The notes beneath the pieces are model-generated. The model was not told the origin of the DNA. It was given only the letters and a program-made list of their open reading frames with translations, and did not search any database. The translations under genes and the position numbers were made by a program. A stretch of DNA of 64,000 nt, taken from the NCBI GenBank assembly GCA_031772625.1, contig CM062804.1, positions 272,335,174 through 272,399,173 of the forward strand, given 5' to 3'. This document shows, one piece after another, positions 11,095 through 23,175 of the stretch; the first letter of the stretch is position 1, and every line of letters starts with the position of its first letter. This DNA comes from Pinus tabuliformis. Taxonomy: Eukaryota > Streptophyta > Pinopsida > Pinales > Pinaceae.

Positions 11095-14000
11095 ATGTCC
11101 CCAACAAGGTCGGGATATAAGGAGTTAGGGCTTGAACTGGTTGAACCTTTGCAAGACCAGCCTCGCAAATCCCGACGGCCTCCCATGGCGGACGAGAAGA
11201 AAGACGAGGGGGCAGGAGATCCCATCAAAATCTTGCTCGAAGAAGCGCTCGAGCGACAACGGAACGCGATGATGGACAGCTTTGCGCAGATCCTTCAGCG
11301 GCTACCCAGAGGCGGCGCATCGGCTTCCAGCAGCTCCTCTGGAAACGCCACACCCTTTAAGGTACAAGTTAATTTTGAAATCCCCATATTCGAGGGTCAG
11401 ATAGACGCCGATGCCGTAGATAAATGGTTAAATCTGCTAGAGGGTTATTTTTCTGTTCATGAATTTTCGAGTCGGGAAAAGATTGTTTTTGCTCTTCTCA
11501 AAGCAGCCCCCCACGTCAAGGACTGGTGGGAAACCTACTGCGAGCAGAAGGATGAAAGTACTGGCTCACTATTTTCAGCCGCACCCACCTGGGATTCGTT
11601 CCGGGATGCCATCAAGGAGCAGTACTACCCTGTCGGAAGCTATGAGGATGAATACATAAAGTGGACCACGCTGCGGCAGGGAAGGGACCAAGATGTGCCA
11701 GAGTTCACCAATCTTTTCCATACCCTTCGCACAAAGTTGGGTATCAAGGATTCGGAGCAACATTTGATACTCAAATACCGTGGCTGCCTGCACAAGTACA
11801 TCCAGGAAGAAATACAGTTCCTAAACATCCCCTCGCTCGGCGCAGCATACCGGTATGCCGTCAAAGTCGAGCAGAAGTTTAAACAAAAGAAGCGAGACTT
11901 TGGATCTGCGAATCCAAAGCAGGGGAAAGGTGCCCCTAAACCACAGAACAAAGGACAAAGCCAAGGCGGGACAGCCCAAGACAACCAGCTGAAGCTGCAA
12001 GCAAAGAGCAACGCCGCGAAGCCGAGAAAGGACACTGGAAAATGGTGCGAGTTCCATAAGAGCTCCACTCACAACACAAGTGAGTGTCGGGCCAAACAGT
12101 CACTGGTGGCTGAGCTAAAGGTTTCAGAATCAGATGCATGTTCCGACTCTGAGTCAGAACCCGATAAGGGGTATGAAAAAGGGAAGCAGATCATTGATGC
12201 GGATCCCAGCGCCACTGTTGCTACCGCAAAGATCCAGAAAAATGAACCCGAAGATCCAGAGGAGGAGGAGCGTCTCTTCCACTCCCAGATGTGGGTCAAG
12301 GGCTCCCCGATACAGTTCATTGTTGATAGCGGGAGTCAAAAGAACCTCATTTCGGCAGAGGTCGTGAAGCGGTTGGGCTTACCGACCACAGCACATCCAC
12401 AACCATACACCATTGGGTGGCTTTACCAAGGGCGAGATCTTCGCGTGAGCCAGCAGTGTCGCCTTCCATACAACATCAAGCCCTTCACGGATGAGGTATT
12501 GTGTGACATTGCTCCCCTTGAAGTTTGTGATGTATTACTAGGACAACCATACTTGTGGAAGCGACATGCTGTGTATGAATCAAGGCCCCGTGCTGTTATT
12601 ATTACATTGGGAAATAAGTTGTTCAGGATACCAGAGGTACCACCACCTGCCGCCATCTCTTTGATTACTGCAAAACAATGCAGTAAGATCATTTCCAAAA
12701 CCAGGAAATTTGTTTTCCTGATGATACGCCCTCAAGGGAAGAAGAAGACAGTGGCCGCGGCCTCCAAACGAGGTCCCTCTGCACGGCAGCTACAAATGGA
12801 CAAGATTGTGGAGGAGTACAAAGACATCTTCACCTCCCCGGCAGGGGTTCCTCTGCACTGTCAAGTCAAGCACTCCATTGATCTGACCCCAGGTGCGCCG
12901 CTACCCAATGGACCAATTTATCGGCGCTCCGTTCTGGAGAACAATGAAATCAAGAGGCAGATTCAGGAGCTCCTACAGAAAGGTCACATCCGTCCGAGTT
13001 CTTCGCCCTGTGGGAGCCCGATAGTGTTGGTACAGAAGAAGGATGGGACGTGGAGACTCTATATTGACTATCGGGCGCTGAACAAGATCACTGTCCGTAA
13101 TAGGTACCCGATCCCGCGGATTGATGACCTCCTAGACCAACTAAAGGGGGCGAAATATTTCAGCAAGATCGATCTGAAGTCAGGATATCACCAGGTACCA
13201 ATTGAACCCTCAGATGTGTGGAAGACTGCCTTCAAATCCAAGGAGGGCCTCTTCGAATGGTTGGTCATGCCTTTCGGATTGACGAATGCTCCTGCAACCT
13301 TTATGAGGCTAATGGATGACATCTTGCGGCCATTCACCAACTCCTTTGTAGTAGTATACTTGGATGACATTCTGATCTTCAGCCAGAGTTGGGAAGAGCA
13401 CCTCCACCACATCCGACAGGTTCTCCAAACACTGCGGCAACACAAGCTATGTGCCAATTTGGAGAAATGCACTTTTGGCATGACCGAGGTCCAGTATCTG
13501 GGATACATCATTGATGAACAGGGGGTGCATGTCGATCCAGCCAAGGTCCAAGTCATTTGGGATTGGCCCTCTCCAACCACTCTAACAGAGCTCCGCAGCT
13601 TTCTAGGTCTTGCCAACTTCTACCGCAGGTTTGTGTTGGGATTTTCTCATATTTCTTGGCCCTTGAGTCAAGTCACCAAGGGCGGGGCGAAAGCAAAATT
13701 CTTTTGGTCTGAATCTCAACAGAAGGCATTCAGGGAGTTGAAGGATCGCCTCTGCACGGCACCAGTGCTCGCGTTACCAGATTTACAACAACCATTTGAG
13801 GTCGAGACAGATGCCTCTGACTATGCTATTGGGGCAGTCCTTACTCAACATGGACATCCAGTGGCATATCACAGTGAAACACTTTCAGACACAGTCCGGA
13901 AGTACCCCACTTATGATAAAGAGATGTATTCCATTGTACAGGCCTGCCGACAATGGAAGCATTACATTTTGGGGAAGGAAACGGTCATCCACACAGACCA

Positions 14001-15669
14001 CCGACCTCTGCAATTCATACAGACCCAAGGGAAATTGCAGAATGATCGCCATCAGAAGTGGTCTACATACCTGCAACAGTTTCACTTGAATATCAAGTAT
14101 AAAAAGGGCAGCACCAATAATGTTGCAGATTGCCTCAGTCGACCACCGATCATGGCGCTAACCACCGTGCTCAACTCTTGCGGGCACGAGACTTCTGATT
14201 GGCCACTTCTCTACAAAAGCGACCCAGAATTCGGCCACACATACCAGACACTCTTGGAGGGTCGGCAGGTTGCAGATTTTCACCTCCAGGATGCCCTATT
14301 ATGCCACCTCGGTCACCTTTGTGTTCCTTCAAGCGAGCGTGCCAAGATGATTTGGGAAGCACACTACAGTCGGGCTGCTGGGCATTTCGGGGTCGAGAAA
14401 ATAGTGGCAGTACTGCAAAACTATTTCTATTGGCCGAATCTTCGACAGGATGTTTGGAAGTACATCCGATCATGTACTGCCTGTGCCATTGCCAAACCGA
14501 CCATTAAGAAGCAAGGCCTCTATACCCCGTTGCCTACCCCTAGTCGACCTTGGGAATCCATCTCCATGGATTACATGTCAGGCCTTCCTTCCACTAAGCA
14601 TGGAAATGACTGTGTTTTTGTGGTCGTCGACAGGTTCTCAAAGATGGCCATTATGATGGCCTGCAAGAAGAATATCACAGCAGAAGCCACTGCTAAACTC
14701 TTCTTTGAACGAGTGTGGGTGCACTTTGGGATCCCACAGTCTATCATCTCAGATCGGGACAGTCGGTTTCTCAGCACATTTTGGTCCAGTCTCTGGTCAA
14801 TGCTGGACACCAAAATCACGAAGTCCACAGCCTTCCATCCTCAAACTGATGGCCAGACAGAGGTTGTCAACAGGATGATTGTGCACATTCTGCGCATGTA
14901 TAACTCAAAGCATCCACGCACATGGGACGAGAGCCTCCCCTATGTTCAGCACAGCTACAACCGAGCTCTTCACAGCTCCACTGGCCATAGCCCTTTTCAG
15001 GTGGGTTTAGGATTCCAACCACTATGCCCCATTGATGTGGCCATGCCACTTGCAGCTACTCACATGAATTCAGCTCATGTCCAGTCCGAAACAGATAAGG
15101 CCACCAGCTTCATTGAGCGCATCCAACATATTCGCCAGCAGGTCCATGACATTCTTGAGAAATCAAATGCCAAGTACAAGCAGCGACATGATCAACACCG
15201 GGTGCCACACAAGTTTCAGGTGGGCGACAAAGTCTGGTTGCATTTGCAAAAGGAACGCCTTACTGGAGCCTATCGGAAATTGAGACCACTTCGATATGGT
15301 CCTTACACCATTACTAAGGCTATGGGAGACAATGCATTTGAGCTCAGCATTCCCCCATTCCTTGGCCTGCACCCAGTGTTCAATGTGGACCGCCTTCGGC
15401 CATACTTTCCACCATTGCTAGACACATCCGACATTGCAGAACAGCTCAAACCCACAGAATTAAATCCAGATTGCATGGAACAAGCTGCAACTGATCGGAT
15501 CATGGACACACAGATCAAGAACACTCGCCAACAGCATATCCAACTGTATCGAGTTGTCAAAGCAGGCCAACTCCTTCAGCAGGGCAAGTGGCTCACCAGG
15601 GAACAAGTTCAGCAGAGGTTTCCTCATCTCATGGAGGAGCTCAACGCAATGGGGACCATTGCTTCCTAA
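11095..15669 (+). CDS. Gag-Pol polyprotein, array copy 3 (Ty3/gypsy)
   Basis: An open frame of 1524 residues with the same domain order as copies 1 and 2. This is the most diverged of the three bodies, with about five amino-acid differences spread over reverse transcriptase and integrase. The YLDD, RNase H and D-D-35-E residues are kept. The extra differences suggest that copies 1 and 2 are the most recent duplicates. The frame is open along its whole length; whether every domain is active cannot be judged from sequence. Confidence 0.94.
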   Translation: MSPTRSGYKELGLELVEPLQDQPRKSRRPPMADEKKDEGAGDPIKILLEEALERQRNAMMDSFAQILQRLPRGGASASSSSSGNATPFKVQVNFEIPIFEGQIDADAVDKWLNLLEGYFSVHEFSSREKIVFALLKAAPHVKDWWETYCEQKDESTGSLFSAAPTWDSFRDAIKEQYYPVGSYEDEYIKWTTLRQGRDQDVPEFTNLFHTLRTKLGIKDSEQHLILKYRGCLHKYIQEEIQFLNIPSLGAAYRYAVKVEQKFKQKKRDFGSANPKQGKGAPKPQNKGQSQGGTAQDNQLKLQAKSNAAKPRKDTGKWCEFHKSSTHNTSECRAKQSLVAELKVSESDACSDSESEPDKGYEKGKQIIDADPSATVATAKIQKNEPEDPEEEERLFHSQMWVKGSPIQFIVDSGSQKNLISAEVVKRLGLPTTAHPQPYTIGWLYQGRDLRVSQQCRLPYNIKPFTDEVLCDIAPLEVCDVLLGQPYLWKRHAVYESRPRAVIITLGNKLFRIPEVPPPAAISLITAKQCSKIISKTRKFVFLMIRPQGKKKTVAAASKRGPSARQLQMDKIVEEYKDIFTSPAGVPLHCQVKHSIDLTPGAPLPNGPIYRRSVLENNEIKRQIQELLQKGHIRPSSSPCGSPIVLVQKKDGTWRLYIDYRALNKITVRNRYPIPRIDDLLDQLKGAKYFSKIDLKSGYHQVPIEPSDVWKTAFKSKEGLFEWLVMPFGLTNAPATFMRLMDDILRPFTNSFVVVYLDDILIFSQSWEEHLHHIRQVLQTLRQHKLCANLEKCTFGMTEVQYLGYIIDEQGVHVDPAKVQVIWDWPSPTTLTELRSFLGLANFYRRFVLGFSHISWPLSQVTKGGAKAKFFWSESQQKAFRELKDRLCTAPVLALPDLQQPFEVETDASDYAIGAVLTQHGHPVAYHSETLSDTVRKYPTYDKEMYSIVQACRQWKHYILGKETVIHTDHRPLQFIQTQGKLQNDRHQKWSTYLQQFHLNIKYKKGSTNNVADCLSRPPIMALTTVLNSCGHETSDWPLLYKSDPEFGHTYQTLLEGRQVADFHLQDALLCHLGHLCVPSSERAKMIWEAHYSRAAGHFGVEKIVAVLQNYFYWPNLRQDVWKYIRSCTACAIAKPTIKKQGLYTPLPTPSRPWESISMDYMSGLPSTKHGNDCVFVVVDRFSKMAIMMACKKNITAEATAKLFFERVWVHFGIPQSIISDRDSRFLSTFWSSLWSMLDTKITKSTAFHPQTDGQTEVVNRMIVHILRMYNSKHPRTWDESLPYVQHSYNRALHSSTGHSPFQVGLGFQPLCPIDVAMPLAATHMNSAHVQSETDKATSFIERIQHIRQQVHDILEKSNAKYKQRHDQHRVPHKFQVGDKVWLHLQKERLTGAYRKLRPLRYGPYTITKAMGDNAFELSIPPFLGLHPVFNVDRLRPYFPPLLDTSDIAEQLKPTELNPDCMEQAATDRIMDTQIKNTRQQHIQLYRVVKAGQLLQQGKWLTREQVQQRFPHLMEELNAMGTIAS

Positions 15670-15680
15670 GGGGGGAGGAA
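15668..15680 (+). other. Polypurine tract, copy 3
   Basis: AAGGGGGGAGGAA sits immediately before LTR 4. Confidence 0.9.
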
Positions 15681-16300
15681 TGATCCAGGTGGATATTGGT
15701 GGCCACCTGCCAGGTCCACCTGGACCCCCACCATTGTCTTTCTCAGCATTTTCAGTTTCCTTAATTGTAGCACAGTTTACTATTTTTAGCAGTTTTTCGG
15801 GTCCTGAACTTCCGGAGCCGTTTTGAGGCCCTAAACGATGTTTTTTTGGAATTCTGGGGCGACCGAGCCCTATGTTGCCTCCCAAGTGGTAGTACTCGGA
15901 TAGATCTTTCTAACGAGCTATCGTACGCGTCAAACGGAGATCGTATGCCAAAGTTACGACCCCGGGAAATTGATGTACCAATTTACCCAAACGGGGCCCA
16001 CAATTTGGCGTTTCATCTTCTAGGGTTAGGTTTCGGTATGTGAAGGGTTTTCCATTGTTTCTCAACAATAAATAGGCCTTCGAGCCTCATTGTAATACAG
16101 TTCAGAACAGTTCAGAGGCATGTAGCCATCACATCTCTTCTCAGAGATAAGCTACCATCGCCCTAGCTAGTTTATTGCCATTTCTGTTTGTAAGCATATG
16201 TCAGTATTTTCCATTAATGAAATGAAGTATTATTTCCGCTGCATATTTGTGTATATGGTTATCTCTGTAATTTGTTGCGTTCCTGCTTAAATCGGGATCA
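15681..16300 (+). repeat. LTR 4, right end of array
   Basis: This is 620 bp with TGATCC...GGATCA ends. Where the other LTRs continue into a primer site, this one meets unrelated DNA (ACAACTCAAT), which fixes the right boundary of the array. It carries three or four private differences from LTRs 1-3. Confidence 0.95.
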
Positions 16301-19300
16301 ACAACTCAATTAGGGATGAGAAAATATCTTAATGGCCTGCAAGAAAATTGGAGTAATTAGGAATAAGACGAAGAGGGTTCGAGAGGTTTCTAGATGAAGA
16401 TAAGAAGGGCCGCTGAGGACAGAGCACGAGTTGGATGTTAGATGTTGGCTACTCAATGTCGAATGTTGGACATGCAAATGAAAGAGAGAATAGAGAGATG
16501 GAGTTTGTGTAAGGTTATTTAATGTCTATGTCTGACTGCTTTGGGTATTATGCATATGTTTGATTCCATAGCTACTGGTAAACATCATTGTAATTAATTA
16601 TGCTTATTTTTACATAATTTTGGCTCCTATGAGTCAGGTTTATGATATGTTTCTGTCAATTTATGGTGTCTATTTGGAAAGCCTATGAGACCATTGGTAT
16701 GATGAATGTAACTCTGAGAAAAATGCCCCTTTCATTAATGCTAATATAACCTAGTGGCTGGATGAGTTGCTCCATATATTTCGTGCATTTCTCTGAATGT
16801 TATACATTGTTTATATGCATCAATTTCTTGTATGATTTATGATGGTTTGCAATTTTGTACCAATGTTTACTAATATGAATGTTTATAATAATCATGCGGT
16901 ACAAGACAATTGTATGTAGTGGATTAATCTGAGTCCGGTGTCAATTTAACCCTCAATGAATAAATATATCACTTGATGTCATCCACCATGCATGCTTGTC
17001 TCAGATTCTTGCACTGTTTGAGGAGCTGAGGGGCTTAACACTTTGAGCAGTGCACGGTAATGGATAAAAAGTGAAGTATGTGTGAGTTAAAATTTGTGCA
17101 TCATGAGTCATAAGATAGTCCTGTTAGACTATGGAAACCTAGTTTTGACAGTCACCCATTAGCATATTAAGTGAGACTTCACTCACTTTGTGGGTGTTTT
17201 CAAAAGCACCGATGCTAAGCAGGTCTTTATTCCCCACTGTGTAGAAAATCTCGGGTCTGTGAGAATCCCACACACCAACATCTATGTTGTGGCATCATCA
17301 CATAAGTAGGAGCTAATGATAACATGAGTTATGCACTTGTGACCAAAGCTCTCATCCTTGGTCCTATCCATGGCTACTTTTTATGACCTCATTCTCTTAT
17401 CATTGAGTAGGATTTATGATTTCTTGATATCTTCGTGGAAAGACAAGAAAATGTTCAAATCACTTTGACAATATGTAAATTAAATACAAAGAGTCTAGTA
17501 ATTACATAAATACACCGTGCTTTAAATCCTTCATGGTGCCAATGATTGTTATCCATTGCATGATTAGCAAAGGTTTTGTAATTGCATTAATAAGATTGTT
17601 ATTTAATCTTTTACATACTCGAGAATACAATAGTAAATAGATCAACTACATTTGGAATTTGTTTGAGATGTGTTGATTGAGTGACTAAGATATTAGTAAA
17701 GACCAAAGGGAAAATCTAGATTTTCAATATTGTGAAGGTCATTGTCACATATTCAGTTGGCCTTCATAGTTGTGTTAATCATTGTTTCCAATGCCATGTC
17801 CTAAAATCAAAATGAACCCATAAATCCTTCTAAGAGAGAAAGTTAATGACCTTTTTTCATGTATTTTCAAATTTGTGAATACAACTCATGCAAGATTACA
17901 ATATCATATTAGCCACACCATACAAAATATCATTTGTGTTCATTGTACATCCAAAAAAATAAATGAAGGTGTCATGACAAAGTGAATAGAGTAGAACAAC
18001 AAGTAGTAGGGTTTTTTTGGGGCAGTGACCACAATGTCCCTGCATTGATTGATGGTTAGCCTCTAACATTGGGGGAATTGTAGAGGAGGTTTACATGGTG
18101 ACCTAACACTTTCTAAGAGAAAATATATCTGAAACTTCAATTTCTAGAAATTTCTTAACCACATTGATGCTTAAAATAAAAATTTATTAGGGATAAGTAA
18201 ATTGGCGGCATCAAGAAAGATACCTAAAATGGTCAAACTAGGGTTGGTGCTAAATAGAAAATGGAATAATCCATCAATATTGAGGTCATGAAGTTGGGAC
18301 TCACTAACATGCCTATGATGGCATAATGTTTAAACAAATTTCTAGGCATCTTTCTTGGTGGTGTTGATTTACCGCCACTACATGGAAAACACAACTTAGC
18401 ATAATTTTCCAGTGTTACAAAATTGGGTAAAATATTTAATTGCAAGTGGATGTTCATTATAAGTGAAATTTTTAGATTATTAGATGCTATAACTATATAT
18501 ATGTATATGTATATGTACATTAAATTTTATTTATCTATTTTCCAAGCTATAAATAGTATAAGACGCTTGCACATATAAAAATTCAACCCCTTAGCTTTCT
18601 TAATCTTTATTCAAATAAAAAAATCATTTCAAATTTTTTAATTAAAAAAAATCCCCTCTATCTTTTTTATTAATTAAAAATTATGAAAAAAATTAATAAA
18701 TTTTTCATAATTAGGATATCATACCTATAAACTAGGACTAAAAATATCAACGAAAGAGATTTATAATTTAATCCAACAAAAATAAAGCATCCATATACAT
18801 CATTCCAAAAATGTATAGTAAAAATTCTAAATTAGTGTTATAATAAAGTGAAAATAAATTTTATTTTAATTAAATTTTATTATAAATAATAATAAACTAT
18901 TTAAACAAATATATATATTAATTACCAAATATAAAATATTTCATGTTTCATGGTATCAATATAATTCTAATTTCCATATCGGACAAACACAACCTTTAAA
19001 TAAAAAAGTGAAAAGTCAACTAAAAAGATCTTTAAACATATTAAAATAGACCCATTTATATATGTATAAGAACAAGGATATTACTATTATATTTTTTATT
19101 TTATCAATATAAATATAAATTCATTTTAATAATATATTTATTAAAAAATTAACATATTAAGAAGAATAAAAGTCTTATCATCTGAGTTAGACTTAATTAA
19201 CAATCCATTTCCCAAACTTATAGTATGTAGTTATAATTCATATTTATATGTATAATTCATGCATAAATATAATTGATTAAAATAATTTTAATATTTTAAA

Positions 19301-19770
19301 TTATTAATATAAATATAAATTTTAGTTTTTTTTAATTTACTTTATTTATATAAAATTTAAAATTAGTATATTCACAAGTTTTGGATTGATGCTTTGTTAA
19401 GGTATTTTTTGACGTGAAGTTACTAGTTCAATTCCTTTCCTTAATTGAGATGAATATTGGACATGATGAAGATGTAGTTCTATCAAATTTAAAAAATATA
19501 TATTAAAATTATTATAAAAAATATCTATTAAAAATTAACATACCAATTATGAAAATTAAAATTAAATAAAAAATAAAAATAATTTACTAAACACTCACTA
19601 GAGCAGTTTAAAGATGATCACCTTATTATGAAATATTAAATAAAGCATGAGATTTGAAGTTCAAATTCCCCACGAATCAAGCCAATAATAATAATAATAA
19701 TAATAATAATTTTCTAAACTTTTAATATAATAGTTATAATTTATATTTATAAAGCGTGAATACATAATAA
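16301..19770. other. A+T-rich spacer without recognised genes
   Basis: There are no long open frames, no RNA gene and no terminal repeats that I can pair. Base composition becomes strongly A+T-rich from about 18500. Short alternating ATATGT runs occur near 18490-18520, and an (AAT)n microsatellite lies near the right end. This is probably decayed repeat DNA, but no family can be named. Confidence 0.6.
19684..19711. repeat. (AAT)n microsatellite
   Basis: About nine uninterrupted AAT/TAA trinucleotides lie within A+T-rich spacer. Confidence 0.9.
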
Positions 19771-19786
19771 CTAAGACTACACCACT

Positions 19787-19955
19787 AATTTTCAAGGTTA
19801 ACTCAATTGGTCAAGGTCTCGTTGCTAAAGCATCTTGTCATTGGGAGGTCATGGGTTCAATTCTCCTTAACACCCTTGGGTTAGGCTTGGATTAGTTTGG
19901 TCGAGGGTATAGTCCCTCTAGAGGGACCTACCCTGATTTTTCATGGGAAAAAATT
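19787..19955 (+). mobile_element. SINE, tRNA-derived, with target duplications
   Basis: About 169 bp. The head reads like a tRNA-derived pol III promoter: an A-box-like TTAACTCAATTGGTCAAG near 19798-19815 and a B-box-like GGGTTCAATTCTCC near 19853-19866. The body ends in a short A-rich run (GGGAAAAAA). It is flanked by CTAAGACTACACCACT at 19771-19786 and the same 16 bases with one mismatch at 19956-19971, as target-primed reverse transcription leaves. SINEs encode no protein and are mobilised by LINE enzymes. Confidence 0.82.
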
Positions 19956-20258
19956 CTAAGACTATACCACTCATACATGATAGACAAATCAACTACTTTC
20001 AATACGCAAAACATGCACATTTTAATATAAATTTTTATATTTGTGTGACAAAAATAATTACCATAGATTATATATTGTTTGATTTCTTAGCTTTTAATTG
20101 TAGGATGTCAAAATCAAAATATAACTCTAAAATAAGATGAAATTAATAGGTAATGGGTGCTATTTATTTTTATGTTAGCATGACACATGGTTGATTTCGA
20201 CCACTATTAGTATAACTACCTGTCATGGCCTCTAATATGGCACACAAGTCAAGAAGTT

Positions 20259-20331
20259 GAGAGAATTGAACATGGGACTTTCATCACTCACATAACTTTA
20301 CAACACAGGCTTGCCAAGCAAGCTAACCTCG
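20259..20331 (-). mobile_element. Possible tRNA-derived SINE fragment
   Basis: On the minus strand an A-box-like GTTAGCTTGCTTGGCAA (plus positions 20311-20327) is followed about 40 bases later by a B-box-like ATGTTCAATTCTC (20262-20274), the spacing of a pol III internal promoter. I could not find target duplications or an A tail, so this may be a SINE relic or a tRNA-related pseudogene. Confidence 0.4.
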
Positions 20332-22383
20332 AGCCACCATGATGTTATTAGTAGTAATAAATTATGGTAAAATTGTAATTATCATCAATAACATCGATGA
20401 CGTTTTGGTTTATTGGTATGATTAAATAGTGTTTAACTACTTATCTTTTTTTGTTTGTTTCAATGTTATATAAAGAGTTAAAGTTTGGATTACGTTTTAA
20501 ATTAATTTGTAAAATAAATATAAATTAAAGAAAGCCATCTTATTATATATATTTTTTAAAATTTTGAAAAAATAATTATGCATGATGATCAAATTCAAAT
20601 TATTAATTGTAGTTAATTGTGACTAATTTTTGAAGGGTGGTAGGGGTAGAGGGAGTTATTTTTTCCCAGGATGGCAATTATAAATTTCATATTCATGGCG
20701 ATTAGGCTCTACCTACAATAATCGGGTTGAGGCATATGGGGGGTTCCCATATTTTAATTTGTCATCTCAAGGTTGGTTCTAATCGAGAGGGTGTAAGACT
20801 AAGCATCATGTTGCATAGAGTTTGTGGTTTGTTTAAAAAATGGGATAATTTGATGTGTTCCATGCTTTGATACAAAACAATAAAGAAGCAAACATTCAAG
20901 CAAATAGGGGAGCAAATTTGAATCAAGGAGTCATTGAAGTTAATGGAAATTTAACATATTGTTCTATACCATAATGAATAAACCTCAAAAGACACCTAGT
21001 ACAAGCATGTAAGTGTCTAAGACGTGTGTATTGGAATGTGAGGACTATAGGAAGGAGAGGGAAATTATTAAATAGGGAAATCGATGGATACCACATTCCT
21101 AGATAACATTCTGGGCTAGCTTAACAGAAGCACTCTTAACATGAATGCAATGGATTTAGTTGATTACATGTTCAAATTCATCATATGCAATGCATGTCAT
21201 ATAATCATGAATTGGAGACAGCAGTCCCTTCAAATAATGATTATACAAGGGAAAGAACTATATGGAATTAGGAGTGATGTCATTCCTAGAAAAAAATAAA
21301 TGGAAATGTATCATGATGGGAATTGGAAGTTGTTCCCTCATGGGAAGGAGGAATGCAAGGTCAGAAACACTAATTTTAGGCATGATGAAGACACAGATGT
21401 GAGGCTTGCAAGAGTGTTGAAATAATGGTCATCATTCTAGGAAGTGGATGCGTACACGAGGTGACAAGATGGAGTATTAGGGAGGTATGGGTCCAATTTA
21501 AGGCAACACACTACCCAATATAGTGTGTCTGGAGCCTTGCCTCTATTTGATGTATGGTTAATCATTAAAGGGGCTATATTAATTGCTTGGAGCATGTCAA
21601 AATTTTTGTTTTTATTCAAAAATCTTAGCTACTATTTAGATCTACATTTATAAAAGTTTGGCTAGCAATTTTTCATGTTGCTACAAACATATGTATTAAA
21701 AAAAATTAGAGTAGAGGGGAGTGGGGGTATAAAGCGTTGGGTAACCAAGGGAATGCTTGGTAACATCGATGTCATAGTAATCTGGATGTATTGGACTAGA
21801 ATAACAAAATAAGTAAAGAAATGTACAAAGATTGGATACTTGGCAATACTAGAGGCATGAAATCTCAGCATGGATTGTGGGGTTGATAAATTTAAAGGGA
21901 GGAGACTATGTGTTTCAAGAGATAAACGAGGATACATAGCAACTTAAAATCAGATATAATAGTTAGCTTCTTCCTTAACCATGGTTATGGAACAATTAAT
22001 TGACCACATACTCATTGATTGAAGGAGGAATTGGCATATATAAGAAGGAAAATTGAAGAAAGGAAACAATAATTGGCTCGCAATCAACAAGGTTCCTTCT
22101 AATCAGACGGCTTTGTGAATAATGAACATTATTGGCTATTAGATTTGAATGAAACAAGGGCTATGGTGATGGAGCATAATCCTAATTAACCATGGAAGTT
22201 AAATGTTCTAAGTTTTTTGGTATATTATGGAAAGTCCATACATATAGATATTATAGTAGAGTATAAATAAATATAGTTATCAATTTTGTAAGCTAGATAA
22301 TACAAGAAGATCCAAATCTATTGTAAATATGTTGTACTACTACATTTCCATATGTAAATTTATAATATAAATATTCATGTTAT

Positions 22384-22385
<2 letters not shown>

Positions 22386-22438
<53 letters not shown>
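22386..22438. repeat. (AT)n microsatellite
   Basis: About 26 AT dinucleotides run into a TTTA repeat (to about 22455). It could form a cruciform and is likely to vary in length. Confidence 0.95.
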
Positions 22439-22442
<4 letters not shown>

Positions 22443-22978
22443 TTATTTATTTATTTTTTTATCATTTTCTTTGTGTGTTCATCATGAGGTATTATAATGA
22501 AGCATGTATAATTTACATGTAACAAAAGTTCCCTTTAACTAAGCAACCACCAATGGGGTATTTATTTATTAAAGTCATTTAAGGCTTGCATTTGACCTTG
22601 ATGACATTGAAAAACTTGGTTGTATGTACATGTTAATGCATAAGGGAATTTGAACATTAGTAAAAGGATTTGAATAATATCTAGTTTCATGGACATAATC
22701 ATACATGAGTTCTTCTTGCTTATTGATGAAGATATAGTACTCTTATTAAACTTAAGAGACTTGACATTCTTATGAATATTCAAATACTCTCATAAATTTA
22801 TATTATGCATACAATACTTGCAATTTATCTTATGAAATACCTTCAATAAATGGTTGCATAATCTTGTAACAAACTTCCCTCTAGTTGCTAAAATCCAATA
22901 ATTTGAAAAGTTAGAGTTCTCATCGATCCAAAAATTAAATCAATTTTTGGATGATTTGGGTGGATTAAAAATTGAGCA

Positions 22979-23163
22979 TGTTGGACACCTAATCCTCAAT
23001 GGGTTGGTGTGGAAGCAGAATGGACAAAAGGAGTCCAAGAGACCTTGGGATGTGAAACCCAACGGTCACAACAATGTACTATAAATGTACATTAGTTGTT
23101 AATAAAATAGTACTCTCATGATTTATCTTTCATATTTCTCTTGTTGTCCATGTGTGTTTAACA
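22979..23163 (+). repeat. 5' LTR, 185 bp
   Basis: It starts TGTTGGACAC and ends TTTAACA, and is very short for an LTR. It holds a TATAAAT in the loop of a palindrome (23073-23093) and an AATAAAA signal shortly after, compressing promoter and polyadenylation signals into less than 50 bp. Confidence 0.9.
23073..23093 (+). promoter_or_regulatory. TATA box within a palindrome
   Basis: AATGTAC, then TATAAAT, then GTACATT: a perfect 7-base stem with the TATA motif as loop. The same arrangement is kept in the 3' LTR at 27617-27637. It is the likely core promoter of the element. Confidence 0.6.
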
Positions 23164-23175
23164 TGGTATCAGAGT
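23164..23175 (+). other. Primer binding site of short-LTR element
   Basis: TGGTATCAGAGT immediately follows the 5' LTR and matches the initiator-Met tRNA primer type. Confidence 0.85.

Larger units (their letters stand above)
1..16300 (+). mobile_element. Tandem array of three Ty3/gypsy elements sharing LTRs
   Basis: The order is LTR (cut by the window edge), body, LTR, body, LTR, body, LTR. The period is 5248-5249 bp, shown by Gag-Pol frames starting at 598, 5846 and 11095. The outer LTR ends at 16300 and unrelated DNA begins with ACAAC, which would be the target duplication; its partner lies left of the window. Inner LTRs are not separated by host DNA, so this is not three independent insertions. 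Bodies and LTRs differ at only a handful of positions, so the array looks whole and very young. Unequal recombination between LTRs, insertion of a multimeric DNA form, or a long-read assembly artefact could each produce it. Confidence 0.93.
19972..22978. other. Spacer with no recognised genes
   Basis: A+T-rich DNA with scattered short frames, none over about 90 residues and none recognisable. It holds a possible minus-strand SINE fragment near 20260 and an (AT)n tract at 22386-22438. Around 21050-21950 the composition is less A+T-rich and could be an old decayed element, but no domain can be read there. Confidence 0.55.

Noticed and set aside
19385-19680. Two isolated B-box-like motifs (near 19425 and 19660)
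   Set aside because: No A-box at proper spacing, no tail and no target duplications; chance matches in A+T-rich DNA cannot be excluded.
22386-22438. Possible origin or cruciform element in the (AT)n tract
   Set aside because: A simple microsatellite explains it; nothing else suggests replication function.
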